In this document: piece by piece, positions 8,423 to 17,556 of the stretch
How positions within the stretch are numbered: the first letter of the stretch is position 1
Layout of the letters: every line of letters begins with the position of its first letter
NCBI GenBank assembly: GCA_016719635.1
Contig: JADJYT010000016.1
Span: 265,598-329,597, forward strand
DNA from: Sphingobacteriales bacterium
Lineage (GTDB): Bacteria; Bacteroidota; Bacteroidia; Chitinophagales; JADIYW01
Direction of reading: 5' to 3'
Length of the DNA stretch: 64,000 nucleotides
Program-made: the position numbers and the translations under genes
The notes under the pieces: model-generated
Told to the model about the DNA's origin: nothing
What the model saw: only the letters and a program-made list of their open reading frames with translations
The model's database searches: none

Positions 8423-10867
8423 ATGAACAGTTTATTTTATGTCGTTCCTTTTCTGGGAATTTTCGGATTGATAATCACAGCAATAAAATATGCTTGGGTT
8501 AAAAAACAAGATGCAGGTGATGAAAAAATGCAGGAACTGGCTGGCTATATCGCTGATGGCGCCATTGCATTTTTGAAGGCAGAGTGGAGAATTTTGACCT
8601 ACTTTGGTATCATTGCCGCTGTTTTGCTGGCATTTTTGGGATGGAGAGGTGAAAATTCCAGCCCGATTATAGCTGTTGCATTCCTGATCGGTGCTATATT
8701 TTCAGCTACCGCAGGATATATAGGTATGAGAGTGGCAACATTAGCCAACGTGCGTACCACACAGGCCGCCAGAAGCAGCCTGGCAAATGCACTGAAAGTG
8801 TCTTTCACCGGGGGTTCCGTTATGGGATTAGGGGTTGCAGGATTAGCCGTTTTTGGATTAGGTGGTTTGTTTATCGTATTTTATTTCCTGTTTGCGAATG
8901 GTGCTGGCGCCAACAGTCATGAGATGCTGAAAGCAATCGAGGTACTGACCGGTTTCTCATTAGGTGCAGAATCCATTGCTTTATTTGCCCGTGTGGGAGG
9001 AGGTATATATACCAAAGCGGCTGACGTAGGCGCTGACCTGGTAGGAAAAGTGGAGGCTGGCATTCCGGAAGATGATGTTCGTAATCCTGCTACCATTGCA
9101 GACAACGTGGGTGATAACGTAGGAGACGTTGCCGGTATGGGCGCCGACTTATTCGGTTCTTATGTGGCAACCGTTTTAGCGACGATGGTATTAGGACAGG
9201 AAACCATTTCCAACGATAATTTCGGCGGAATGGCACCCATTTTATTACCAATGGCGATTGCAGGTATTGGAATCATATTCTCCTGGCTGGGTACTTTCTT
9301 CGTAACTATAAAAGATGACAAAGGAGATGTACAGGGTGCCTTGAATAAAGGAAACTGGGGTTCCATTATTCTGGTGGCAGTTGCCGCTTATCCTTTGGTT
9401 AAATATATTCTTCCGGAGCAACTGGAATTACGCGGGCATGCCTTTACTTCCACCGGTGTGTTTTTAGCCATCATGGTAGGATTGGTAGTAGGTACATTAA
9501 TGTCCATCATCACAGAATATTATACGGCTATGGGTAAACGTCCTGTAATGTCTATCGTGCGTCAGTCCTCCACGGGTCACGCCACCAACATTATCGGCGG
9601 TTTGGCAATAGGGATGGAAAGTACGGTATTGCCGATTTTGGTATTGGCTGCCGGTATCTTCGGGTCTTATTATTTTGCAGGATTATACGGAGTGGCTATC
9701 GCCGCTGCCGGTATGATGGCAACTACAGCAATGCAGTTGTCTATCGATGCTTTCGGACCGATTGCAGACAATGCGGGCGGTATCGCCGAGATGAGCCAGC
9801 TGCCGGAAGAAGTACGCGGACGTACGGATATCCTGGATGCGGTGGGTAATACTACGGCTGCTACCGGAAAAGGATTCGCGATTGCTTCTGCGGCATTGAC
9901 GTCCTTAGCTTTATTTGCAGCATTTGTCGGTGTATCCGGCATCTCTGCCATTGATATCTACAAAGCTCCTGTTTTAGCGGGCCTGTTTGTGGGTGGTATG
10001 ATTCCGTTCATCTTCTCTTCACTGGCTATTTCTGCCGTGGGCAGAGCGGCCATGGATATGGTAAACGAAGTACGCCGTCAGTTCAGGGAAATTCCGGGCA
10101 TCATGGAATATAAAGCCAAACCGGAATATGAAAAATGTGTGGCTATTTCTACTGAAGCATCCATCCGCGAGATGATGTTGCCGGGTGCTATCGCTTTGGT
10201 TACACCGGTTGTTGTAGGCTTTATCTTCGGACCGGAGGTATTAGGTGGTTTGTTGGCGGGCGTTACCGTTTCCGGTGTACTGATGGGTATGTTCCAGTCG
10301 AATGCCGGTGGCGCCTGGGATAACGCTAAAAAATCATTTGAGAAAGGCGTTGAAATCAACGGGGAAACTTTTTATAAAAAATCTGAGCCGCACAAAGCCG
10401 CTGTTACAGGTGATACCGTGGGAGACCCTTTTAAAGATACATCCGGGCCATCCATGAATATCCTGATAAAACTGATGTCTATCGTTTCATTGGTGATAGC
10501 GCCGTACATCAACGGAATCGGTTTTAATATGGATAAAGGGAATACTGCGGCTTCTGCAGCGTGCTGCGAAGGTATGGACAGGGAAGCCTGTGCTGAAGAA
10601 ATGGAATCTTGTGATGGTAAAAACTGCACCTACTTACTGGATACGACTTACACCAATGCAGAAGGACAAACTATTGTAGAGAAAAAATGCATCCTGATGA
10701 AAGAAGATGCTGCCTGTGATCCTGAGGCTTGCAAAAAAGCAGGTTGTGAGAACCCGGGTAAATGCGATCCTGCATCGTGTGACAAACCTTGTTGTGCTTC
10801 GGGTAAACAACAATGCGCAGCCGGTGAGATGAAAAAAGAATGCTGCAAAAAGAAGACGGAAGAATAA
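8423..10867 (+). CDS. hppA: Membrane-bound ion-pumping pyrophosphatase with extra Cys-rich C-terminus
   Basis: An integral membrane pyrophosphatase of about 16 helices that couples PPi hydrolysis to Na+ or H+ export. The signature segments are intact: RVGGGIYTKAADVGADLVGK, IADNVGDNVGDVAGMGADLF and DAFGPIADNAGGIAEM, which carry the Asp residues and Lys that bind Mg-PPi. GNTTAATGKGF has Ala and Gly at the positions that mark the K+-dependent class (the K+-independent class has Lys there). Family members normally end soon after the last helix. Here about 110 further residues follow, from roughly residue 704, with 16 cysteines (ACCEG, CDGKNC, KPCCASG, KECCKKK). The C-terminus of this family is thought to face the periplasm, so the tail may bind metal there. 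Ion specificity is not decided from sequence. Confidence 0.95.
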   Translation: MNSLFYVVPFLGIFGLIITAIKYAWVKKQDAGDEKMQELAGYIADGAIAFLKAEWRILTYFGIIAAVLLAFLGWRGENSSPIIAVAFLIGAIFSATAGYIGMRVATLANVRTTQAARSSLANALKVSFTGGSVMGLGVAGLAVFGLGGLFIVFYFLFANGAGANSHEMLKAIEVLTGFSLGAESIALFARVGGGIYTKAADVGADLVGKVEAGIPEDDVRNPATIADNVGDNVGDVAGMGADLFGSYVATVLATMVLGQETISNDNFGGMAPILLPMAIAGIGIIFSWLGTFFVTIKDDKGDVQGALNKGNWGSIILVAVAAYPLVKYILPEQLELRGHAFTSTGVFLAIMVGLVVGTLMSIITEYYTAMGKRPVMSIVRQSSTGHATNIIGGLAIGMESTVLPILVLAAGIFGSYYFAGLYGVAIAAAGMMATTAMQLSIDAFGPIADNAGGIAEMSQLPEEVRGRTDILDAVGNTTAATGKGFAIASAALTSLALFAAFVGVSGISAIDIYKAPVLAGLFVGGMIPFIFSSLAISAVGRAAMDMVNEVRRQFREIPGIMEYKAKPEYEKCVAISTEASIREMMLPGAIALVTPVVVGFIFGPEVLGGLLAGVTVSGVLMGMFQSNAGGAWDNAKKSFEKGVEINGETFYKKSEPHKAAVTGDTVGDPFKDTSGPSMNILIKLMSIVSLVIAPYINGIGFNMDKGNTAASAACCEGMDREACAEEMESCDGKNCTYLLDTTYTNAEGQTIVEKKCILMKEDAACDPEACKKAGCENPGKCDPASCDKPCCASGKQQCAAGEMKKECCKKKTEE

Positions 10868-10895
10868 GAATAACAGCATTGACAAAGCGTTTATA

Positions 10896-10927
10896 AGCCC
10901 TGTATTTTCAAGTACAGGGTTTTTTTA
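10896..10927 (+). terminator. Rho-independent terminator of hppA
   Basis: CCCTGTA and TACAGGG form a stem around TTTTCAAG, followed by seven T residues, 30 bases after the hppA stop. Confidence 0.85.
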
Positions 10928-11031
10928 TGGCACAATAATTGAACTTTTTAAACGTTTTTAACATTACTCTTACAGATAATATAGGGTAAATAAAATTTGT
11001 TAATTCAATTTATTATATTTAATTTTAAACA

Positions 11032-11457
11032 ATGCGATTTTTAACAGGGATAGTATGCATGGTTTTATTTACCGGTGTTTTTGGTGCACAGGCCACCAAG
11101 GCGCTGGAAAGATACAAACCCGGCAACAGTCCGGCTCCTTGTGTACAGGCCTTTCTGAACGGCGACCTGCTTGCTTATGGTGCAGCCATCAACAAAAAGA
11201 CAAAGGGCATCCTGACGGTTTCCAAAGACCACATCAACAGAATCTATTTCAACATCACCCTGAAATCGAATATCGGAAAGAAAGACGAACCGCCGATTTA
11301 CCTGCGCTTTATCAAACAAAAACAACTGGATATCACCGAGCTGCTGGAGTATGCGGAGGACGGTGATGAAATCTACATTGAAGAGTTTGTCCCCTCTCTG
11401 AATAAAATAGATTTAAACTGCTCCCCCGCGAGTTTTACCGTGGATACCAGTTTATAA
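11032..11457 (+). CDS. Secreted protein of unknown function
   Basis: 141 residues with a signal peptide cleaved near GVFGAQA. The mature part has two cysteines (APCVQAF and LNCSPAS) that could pair, and the spaced acidic patch YAEDGDEIYIEEF. No domain is recognised. It stands alone between the hppA terminator and the convergent lipoprotein at 11479. The start ATG is preceded by an AT-rich leader. Length and a plausible signal peptide support a real gene, but I give no function. Confidence 0.7.
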   Translation: MRFLTGIVCMVLFTGVFGAQATKALERYKPGNSPAPCVQAFLNGDLLAYGAAINKKTKGILTVSKDHINRIYFNITLKSNIGKKDEPPIYLRFIKQKQLDITELLEYAEDGDEIYIEEFVPSLNKIDLNCSPASFTVDTSL

Positions 11458-11478
11458 ACAATACAACAAAATTATTTT

Positions 11479-12333
11479 TTAATAATAATCTATCGCATAT
11501 TTGTACAATATAGCATTGACAGTGGTATCTGTAATGGTCATTCCTGTAACCTTGTTTTCTGAGTTTGTCTCGTAGGTATATCTTCGTTCCCCTGCTGTTC
11601 TCAGTAAGTTATAATTGGCATTGCAGGTTTTATACCCTAATAACCCAAACAAATACAAAGGATCAAACCGCAAAATAGACTGTTCCATTTCTAATCTTCC
11701 AAAGGCGCTTAGTGTAAATAAATTCTGAAAAGGTAGTTGATGGGAATTTAGCAAAGGGGTATATGAAAATATTAATGTATCGTAATATGTGTATATACTG
11801 CCATAGTAATCAGATCCGGTATTATTATATTTCATCTCTGTATTATTTTGTCCGTTAAAAAGTAAATCATACTCATTTATCGAAATTTTAAAAAGTGGAT
11901 TGTAAGATAACAGGAATTTCATGGAATCAATGGTTGCACCGGTATAATTAAATCTGTACTTTTCACGGTATGCTAAACTGAAGCTGTCAAAGGTATAGAC
12001 AGAAGTGATTTGGTTTTGTGGGTTAATGAATGCTGTGTATTTACTGTAAAAAACACTCGGCACATTAAATAGTATATCCACTTTATTTATGTCATGTTCT
12101 ATGGTAAGTACGCCTAAAGTATCAAAATCAATTCTTGTTAATTTAGCATCTGTAGAGTCATAATGAAAATAATAAAATATGCTATTCATATTTTCATCCG
12201 GAGCCTGAATTAATTGTAATTTCTTTATTTTTCCTTTTAATGGGTTTGCAGGGGGAATTACATCGTTATTTGAGCACGAAGTAAACATTATTACAAGTAC
12301 TAAAAACTTAAGTATTGAACTCATCTTATGCAT
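11479..12333 (-). CDS. Lipoprotein of unknown function, second gene of duplicated esterase cassette (copy 1)
   Basis: 284 residues with a lipoprotein signal; the lipobox is MFTSC, so C20 would be lipidated and exported. The mature part starts with a Ser/Asn-rich linker and NPLKGKIKKLQL, then many Tyr-rich strands. It follows the lipoprotein-esterase gene by 8 bases, so the two are one operon. A diverged homolog sits in the same place after the esterase paralog at 36-38 kb; both keep GKIK plus 'YYxxDST' near the N-terminus and end in a 'YxxxYY' strand. No catalytic motif is visible. It may be a surface partner of the esterase. Confidence 0.75.
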   Translation of the reverse strand: MHKMSSILKFLVLVIMFTSCSNNDVIPPANPLKGKIKKLQLIQAPDENMNSIFYYFHYDSTDAKLTRIDFDTLGVLTIEHDINKVDILFNVPSVFYSKYTAFINPQNQITSVYTFDSFSLAYREKYRFNYTGATIDSMKFLLSYNPLFKISINEYDLLFNGQNNTEMKYNNTGSDYYGSIYTYYDTLIFSYTPLLNSHQLPFQNLFTLSAFGRLEMEQSILRFDPLYLFGLLGYKTCNANYNLLRTAGERRYTYETNSENKVTGMTITDTTVNAILYKYAIDYY

Positions 12334-12341
12334 TTTGTGAA

Positions 12342-13835
12342 TTAATTATGCCCGTTTAACCACCGAACTACATCTTGGCGTACAGCCACTCTTAAGCCAA
12401 GAGGTATTGGACTATAGAAATATGCTCCATTCCACCCATGTTCAGCGTCATTATAAAGCTTAATAACATGTTTGTTGGTTAAGGTATTATATGTTACTGG
12501 TATTTGTTGATTTATGAAGGCATTAAAAAATGTATATGTTCCTATAAGTCCGCCATAAGCAGTATTAGCTAAGTTAGTACTCATCCCATCTGTAGATTTA
12601 TTGTAAGGGACTAAATGATCTGCTACTCCATTCCCGTGCATGATAAAAGTTGGGATAATATTTGCACTGGTGGTAAGCTTTACTTTGGGACTATAAGCAG
12701 ATAATGTTGTATTTGTTGAGGGGTTTAATATTTGTGATTTCATGCCTGATTGTATCAAATTAAATGATTTTATTATCTTCTTGTATGAAGGTTGATTTGC
12801 AGCTGTACAGTTAAAGGGTGAAACTGATTGATATATTGTATAAGGAGAACTTTCATCAAAGATATAGTAATAAGGCATATTGTTATTATAGAAATTTCCT
12901 GAACAAATAAACGGTACCGAATAATTATCTAAGGTATCCGCATATTGATTCATGTTAGTTGGGGCATACATGGAGACTACAGACTTAAGAAAAGTACTGT
13001 TTTGTGGTAATGAATATGCATATAGCAAAGCAAGATGACCTCCTGCGCTTTCTCCTAGAATATGAATTTTTTCAGCACTTACTGAGTATCCATATAAACA
13101 GGTATAAAAGTTTGCTCGAATGTGATTTATTGCATTCTGTATATCTGCAACTTGATCGTACCACCAATTTGTTGTTAGTGGAAACTCATTAATGTCATTG
13201 CCATAATCTATCAATCGATATAAAAGAGACACCACTACATATCCATTATTTAATAAATCTTTTACCATGCTCTCATTTGTATTATAATCAGCCCAATTAT
13301 AAGGAAAGCCTAAAATAGAAACATCTTGTCCTGAAAACCAACCGCCACCGGGTATCATAACCACTACAGGGGAATTTGCGGTTACATTATTGGGCAAATA
13401 GACATAGTATCTCTGCCTGTCATCCGTCCCATATTGTCCAATATAATCTACTTTATTGCCAAATGCATCATAAGGGTAATAATAGGTGCCGGGATCTGGG
13501 TTTGTGGGAACTGTTAAGCAGATTCCGTTACAGCAATGAAAATCTTCTCCGCCACCACCACCGCCCGCATTAATACTAACAGCCGACCGCGAAATAGTAT
13601 TTAGGTATTCAGGATTATATCTTAATATATCCCTTAATGGAGAGGTTAGCATGCTGAAATCTGTACTCTCTTCTTTTTTTGAAGCATCAGCAGATGTCCT
13701 TAAATGAGTACCAGCAGATTCTGTTACAACTGTTTCATTTATACTTACTTCTTTATCACAACTGATTAGAAGGACACTTAAAAGCAGGTATAAGAAAACG
13801 GAAATGCTATTTTCTTTGATATGCGATTTTTTCAT
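12342..13835 (-). CDS. Lipoprotein esterase/carboxylesterase-like alpha/beta hydrolase (copy 1)
   Basis: 497 residues. A lipoprotein signal (LLISC, C26) is followed by a region of about 120 residues with a Gly6 run and CCNGIC, then an alpha/beta hydrolase domain. The oxyanion-hole motif PGGGW is at 162-166 and the nucleophile Ser263 is in GESAGGH. The acid and histidine are probably in GVADHLVPY and DAEHGWNG. This layout resembles the BD-FAE/HSL-type esterases that act on small esters or acetylated carbohydrates. Residues 53-181 are nearly identical to the paralog at 36254 (10 differences over 129 positions by eye), while the rest is far less similar. The upstream region is also conserved between the copies. 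Confidence 0.85.
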   Translation of the reverse strand: MKKSHIKENSISVFLYLLLSVLLISCDKEVSINETVVTESAGTHLRTSADASKKEESTDFSMLTSPLRDILRYNPEYLNTISRSAVSINAGGGGGGEDFHCCNGICLTVPTNPDPGTYYYPYDAFGNKVDYIGQYGTDDRQRYYVYLPNNVTANSPVVVMIPGGGWFSGQDVSILGFPYNWADYNTNESMVKDLLNNGYVVVSLLYRLIDYGNDINEFPLTTNWWYDQVADIQNAINHIRANFYTCLYGYSVSAEKIHILGESAGGHLALLYAYSLPQNSTFLKSVVSMYAPTNMNQYADTLDNYSVPFICSGNFYNNNMPYYYIFDESSPYTIYQSVSPFNCTAANQPSYKKIIKSFNLIQSGMKSQILNPSTNTTLSAYSPKVKLTTSANIIPTFIMHGNGVADHLVPYNKSTDGMSTNLANTAYGGLIGTYTFFNAFINQQIPVTYNTLTNKHVIKLYNDAEHGWNGAYFYSPIPLGLRVAVRQDVVRWLNGHN

Positions 13836-13883
13836 TTTATACCATATTTATATTTTAAAGTTACTAATTTAAAACTAAAGATG
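13836..13883 (-). promoter_or_regulatory. Promoter/leader conserved between the two esterase cassettes (copy 1)
   Basis: Read on the minus strand, this 48-base stretch aligns nearly base for base with 36207-36253 upstream of the paralogous cassette, including CATCTTTARTTTTAAATTAG. The -7-like box TAACTTTA is at 13856-13863; the other copy has the consensus TAACTTTG. Conservation outside the coding region indicates that the promoter was duplicated with the genes. Confidence 0.6.
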
Positions 13884-13980
13884 CAAATATCCTTTTTATA
13901 TATAAGCAACAAATTATTCCTTACCTTCGCACCGGCTTATTTTTTGCAGATTTTAGTTTTTGCAATAGCCAACCGAATAC

Positions 13981-16900
13981 ATGGATTTGCAGCAATTGTT
14001 GTTCCTGTTCCGTGATGATCAGCGGACACAGGAATTGTCACACCACCTTTCTTCTCCGCAGGCACGCGTCCTGCTGCGGGGGACTATTGGCTCTTCCGTC
14101 AATTTTATTACCGCTTCGCTGTTTCTGCAGGCAGAATATACACACGTCATTATTGCCCATGATGCCGAAGAGGCACAATATATTCAGAATGACCTGCAGC
14201 ACCTCTTAGAGAAGAAAGAGATACTTTATCTGCCGTCTTCCTATAAAAAGCCATACGCCTTTGCGGAGCACAGTGGTCACCATATCTTATTGCGTGCGCA
14301 AACCCTGAACGCCCTGATGAATGCCAAGAAAGGCGGCGAACTGATTGTCACCTTTCCGGATGCCTTGCAGGAATTGCTGGTGCGCAAAGAGAAACTCATA
14401 GAAAACACCCTGTTCTTAAAAACCGGCGAAAAAATAGACGTGGATTTCATGCTCGATGTACTCCTTGAATACGGATTCAACCGCACGGATTTTGTGTACG
14501 AACCCGGTGAGTTTTCCATCCGCGGCGGTATCATTGATGTCTTTTCGTTCGGCAATGAATTGCCGTATCGTATTGAGCTGTTCGACAATGAAGTGGAAAG
14601 CCTCCGCACCTTTGATCCGGAAACGCAACTGTCGCAACGCAAGATTTCCGAGCTGACGATTATACCGAATATCAACGAACATTTTACACAGGAAACGACG
14701 GCATCCCTGTTTGAATTCCTGCCGGAAAATACCGTGTTCTGGTTCCGGGATGCTGTATTGTTCCAGGAGCTGTCGGAGAAACAGTATGACAGAGCTTTGG
14801 AAGAAATGGAACTCCTGAAGAATCCCCCTTCAGGGGGCAGAAAGGGGGTAGAACATCCGTTTCTGAATAAGGCATTGAACCAGCTCTTCGTCGCACCCGA
14901 AGAACTGATGAACGAATTGGCAAAGTATCGAATAATTTCGGCCTCACTGCTGCCGGCTGTACTTAAAGAAAAAGAAGAAAAACATATCACCTACCGCCAA
15001 TCTCCCCAGCCGTCGTTCAACCGCAACTTTGATTTGCTGATTCAGGATTTAAGGCAGCAACGAAAAAATCATTTCCAATTATTTCTCTTCTCTGAAAACG
15101 CGCGTCAGATCGAACGGTTCCAGCATATTTTTCAGGATAAAAAAGCAGATATTAATTTCAATCCCTGCTATGTTGATTTGGCGCAAGGGTTTATAGACAA
15201 GGATTTACAGGTGGTGTGTTACACCGACCATCAGATATTTGACCGTTACCACAAATACAAAACCAAATCCGGATTTAACCGGACCAAAGCGATTACCATC
15301 CGACAGCTGAAAGATTTGAATCCCGGCGATTATGTGACACATATCGACCATGGCGTTGGCGTGTTCTCTGGCCTCGAAACCATTACCGTCAACGGACAGT
15401 CGCAGGAAATGGTACGCCTGATGTATAAAGACAATGACCTGTTGTATGTCAACATCAACTCGCTGCATAAAATTTCCAAATTCACCGGCAAAGAGGGGCA
15501 TATTCCGAAAGTGAACAAACTCGGCAGCGACGCCTGGACCAACCTTAAGAACAAGACAAAGAAAAAAATCAAGGACATCGCGGCGGAACTCATCAAACTG
15601 TATGCGCAACGGAAAGTAGCCAAAGGCTATGCCTTTCACAAAGACACCTATCTGCAGGATGAGCTGGAAGCAAGTTTTATGTATGAAGACACCCCCGACC
15701 AGATAAAGGCTACCGCCGATGTGAAAGCGGATATGGAAAAGCCACATCCCATGGACCGGCTGATTTGCGGCGATGTGGGATTCGGTAAAACGGAAATTGC
15801 CATTCGGGCAGCCTATAAAGCGGTCACCAACAGAAAACAGGTAGCGGTTTTAGTGCCTACCACCATCTTGGCGTGGCAGCATTTCAAGACGTTTTCCTCC
15901 CGTTTGAAAGAGCAGGGTGTGGTGGTTGATTTTCTCAACCGCTTTAAATCCGCCAAAGAGAAGAAGGAAACGCTGGAAAAAACAAAAGAAGGAAAAACCG
16001 ACATTCTAATTGGCACACATGCCCTGCTCAATAAAGAACTGATCTTTAAAGATCTGGGATTGCTAATCATCGATGAGGAGCAAAAATTCGGCGTTTCCGC
16101 GAAAGAAAAGCTGCGGCATATTTCTGCGAATGTAGATACGCTGACACTTACCGCCACACCGATTCCACGCACACTAAAATTTTCACTGATGGGTGCGCGC
16201 GATTTGTCCAATATCATGACACCACCCACCAATCGTATTCCTATTACGACGGAAGTACAGGTCTTTGATGTAAAAAAACTCAAAGAAATCATTGAGTTTG
16301 AGGTATATCGGGGTGGCCAGGTTTATTTCGTACACAACCGGGTAAAAGACTTGCCGGAACTGGAAACGGTACTGAGAAAGTTATGTCCGGATATCAGCAT
16401 TAAAACAGCACACGGGCAACTGGAAGGCGATCAGCTGGAAGAAATCATGCTGCAGTTTATCAACGGAGAATTTGATGTGCTGCTGAGTACCAATATTGTG
16501 GAAAGCGGACTGGATATTCCAAATGCGAATACGATTATCATCAACAATGCACATCATTTCGGGTTGAGCGATTTGCATCAGCTGCGCGGTCGGGTTGGGC
16601 GTTCCAACAAGAAAGCATTCTGCTATCTGTTAGCACCTCCAAAATCCACGCTGACGGATGAAGCCCGAAAACGCCTGCAGACACTGGAAGAATTTTCCGA
16701 TTTAGGTTCCGGATTCCAGATCGCCCTGCGCGATATGGACATACGCGGTGCGGGAAATCTGTTGGGTGGCGAACAAAGCGGATTTATCACGGATATCGGC
16801 TTTGAGATGTATCATAAAATCCTGGATGAAGCGATACAGGAATTAAAATATACAGACTTCAAAGAAGTCTTTAAGGAACAGATTGAAGAGCAAAAACAAT

Positions 16901-17367
16901 TCGTGTATGACTGTACGATTGACACGGATGTGGAGATGCTCATTCCGCTGGAATATGTGCAGAATACGGAAGAGCGATTGCGATTGTACACAGAATTAGA
17001 TGCCATTGAAAGCGAAGAAAAACTGCAGGCTTTCGCGAAGAAGACAGAAGACCGGTTTGGAAAACTGCCGAAACAAATCAGTGAGCTGTTTGACGGACTG
17101 CGCATCCGCTGGGTAGCCAAAAAAATAGGGTTTGAGCGCATTATCCTGAAAGGCGGGAAGCTGCGCTGTTATTTTTTAGACAATCCGAGATCTCCCTACT
17201 ACGAAAGCCCCTATTTTCCAAAAGTGATGGCCTATATTCAGAATTCTAAAAAGAGGTGCAACCTGAAGCAAAGCGGCAACAGTCTGATACTGGTGTACGA
17301 CAACATCAAAACCATGCACGAAACAGAATTGTTGTTTAAAGATATTGATGTGAATGTATTTGGGTAA
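13981..17367 (+). CDS. mfd: Transcription-repair coupling factor
   Basis: A 1128-residue Mfd, the SF2 translocase that removes stalled RNA polymerase and recruits UvrA. The N-terminal third is the UvrB-like module. The CarD-type RNA-polymerase-interaction domain begins near residue 440 (LNPGDYVTHIDHGVGVFSGL). Motor motifs are Walker A GDVGFGKT near 597, the DEEQ box (IIDEEQKFG) near 697, TLTATPIPRTL and STNIVESGLDIPNANT. The C-terminal TRCF domain is present. A palindromic DNA insertion near residue 280 encodes NPPSGGRKGVE in frame (see repeat). uvrB lies about 7 kb away. It is the first gene after a divergent promoter region. Confidence 0.97.
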   Translation: MDLQQLLFLFRDDQRTQELSHHLSSPQARVLLRGTIGSSVNFITASLFLQAEYTHVIIAHDAEEAQYIQNDLQHLLEKKEILYLPSSYKKPYAFAEHSGHHILLRAQTLNALMNAKKGGELIVTFPDALQELLVRKEKLIENTLFLKTGEKIDVDFMLDVLLEYGFNRTDFVYEPGEFSIRGGIIDVFSFGNELPYRIELFDNEVESLRTFDPETQLSQRKISELTIIPNINEHFTQETTASLFEFLPENTVFWFRDAVLFQELSEKQYDRALEEMELLKNPPSGGRKGVEHPFLNKALNQLFVAPEELMNELAKYRIISASLLPAVLKEKEEKHITYRQSPQPSFNRNFDLLIQDLRQQRKNHFQLFLFSENARQIERFQHIFQDKKADINFNPCYVDLAQGFIDKDLQVVCYTDHQIFDRYHKYKTKSGFNRTKAITIRQLKDLNPGDYVTHIDHGVGVFSGLETITVNGQSQEMVRLMYKDNDLLYVNINSLHKISKFTGKEGHIPKVNKLGSDAWTNLKNKTKKKIKDIAAELIKLYAQRKVAKGYAFHKDTYLQDELEASFMYEDTPDQIKATADVKADMEKPHPMDRLICGDVGFGKTEIAIRAAYKAVTNRKQVAVLVPTTILAWQHFKTFSSRLKEQGVVVDFLNRFKSAKEKKETLEKTKEGKTDILIGTHALLNKELIFKDLGLLIIDEEQKFGVSAKEKLRHISANVDTLTLTATPIPRTLKFSLMGARDLSNIMTPPTNRIPITTEVQVFDVKKLKEIIEFEVYRGGQVYFVHNRVKDLPELETVLRKLCPDISIKTAHGQLEGDQLEEIMLQFINGEFDVLLSTNIVESGLDIPNANTIIINNAHHFGLSDLHQLRGRVGRSNKKAFCYLLAPPKSTLTDEARKRLQTLEEFSDLGSGFQIALRDMDIRGAGNLLGGEQSGFITDIGFEMYHKILDEAIQELKYTDFKEVFKEQIEEQKQFVYDCTIDTDVEMLIPLEYVQNTEERLRLYTELDAIESEEKLQAFAKKTEDRFGKLPKQISELFDGLRIRWVAKKIGFERIILKGGKLRCYFLDNPRSPYYESPYFPKVMAYIQNSKKRCNLKQSGNSLILVYDNIKTMHETELLFKDIDVNVFG
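14824..14850. repeat. In-frame palindromic G/C-block repeat inside mfd
   Basis: CCCCCTTCAGGGGG is a near-perfect palindrome, followed by CAGAAAGGGGGT. This composition is foreign to the flanking coding DNA and resembles intergenic C/G-block repeats, one of which sits right after the mfd stop. It keeps the reading frame and adds a Pro/Gly-rich loop. It looks like a small repeat captured inside a gene. Confidence 0.55.
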
Positions 17368-17370
17368 CCC

Positions 17371-17395
17371 ACCCCTTAGTCCCCTCCGGGGAGGG
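17371..17395. repeat. C/G-block palindromic repeat after mfd
   Basis: Just after the mfd stop, CACCCCTTAGTCCCCTCC runs into GGGGAGGGG. The core CCCCTCCGGGGAGGGG can fold. It is similar in style to the repeat within mfd and may act as an mfd terminator, although no T-run follows. Confidence 0.5.
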
Positions 17396-17521
17396 GAAAG
17401 CGCAAGTGCATTTCTGTTCGGACTGTTCGTTTGTATTTTGTCATTTAAAAATTAAAAATTGTGCTGAAATTAAAATATTATGGCACTGTCCGAATCTCCC
17501 TTCAAGACGGGATTAAGCCTG

Positions 17522-17537
17522 CCTGTCAGCAGACAGG
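17522..17537. repeat. Small palindrome CCTGTC-AGCA-GACAGG
   Basis: A perfect 6-bp stem with a 4-base loop, followed by GGGGG, lies 20 bases downstream of the alpha-glucosidase stop. It is probably a dispersed intergenic repeat of the type common in Bacteroidota, sitting between the convergent mfd and GH13 genes. Confidence 0.5.
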
Positions 17538-17556
17538 GGGTGTGTAAAATTCAGCC

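Noticed and set aside
14277..14990. 237-codon minus-strand frame inside mfd
   Set aside because: It is antisense to a well-conserved Mfd, has Ser/Arg-biased composition and no start signal or homology.
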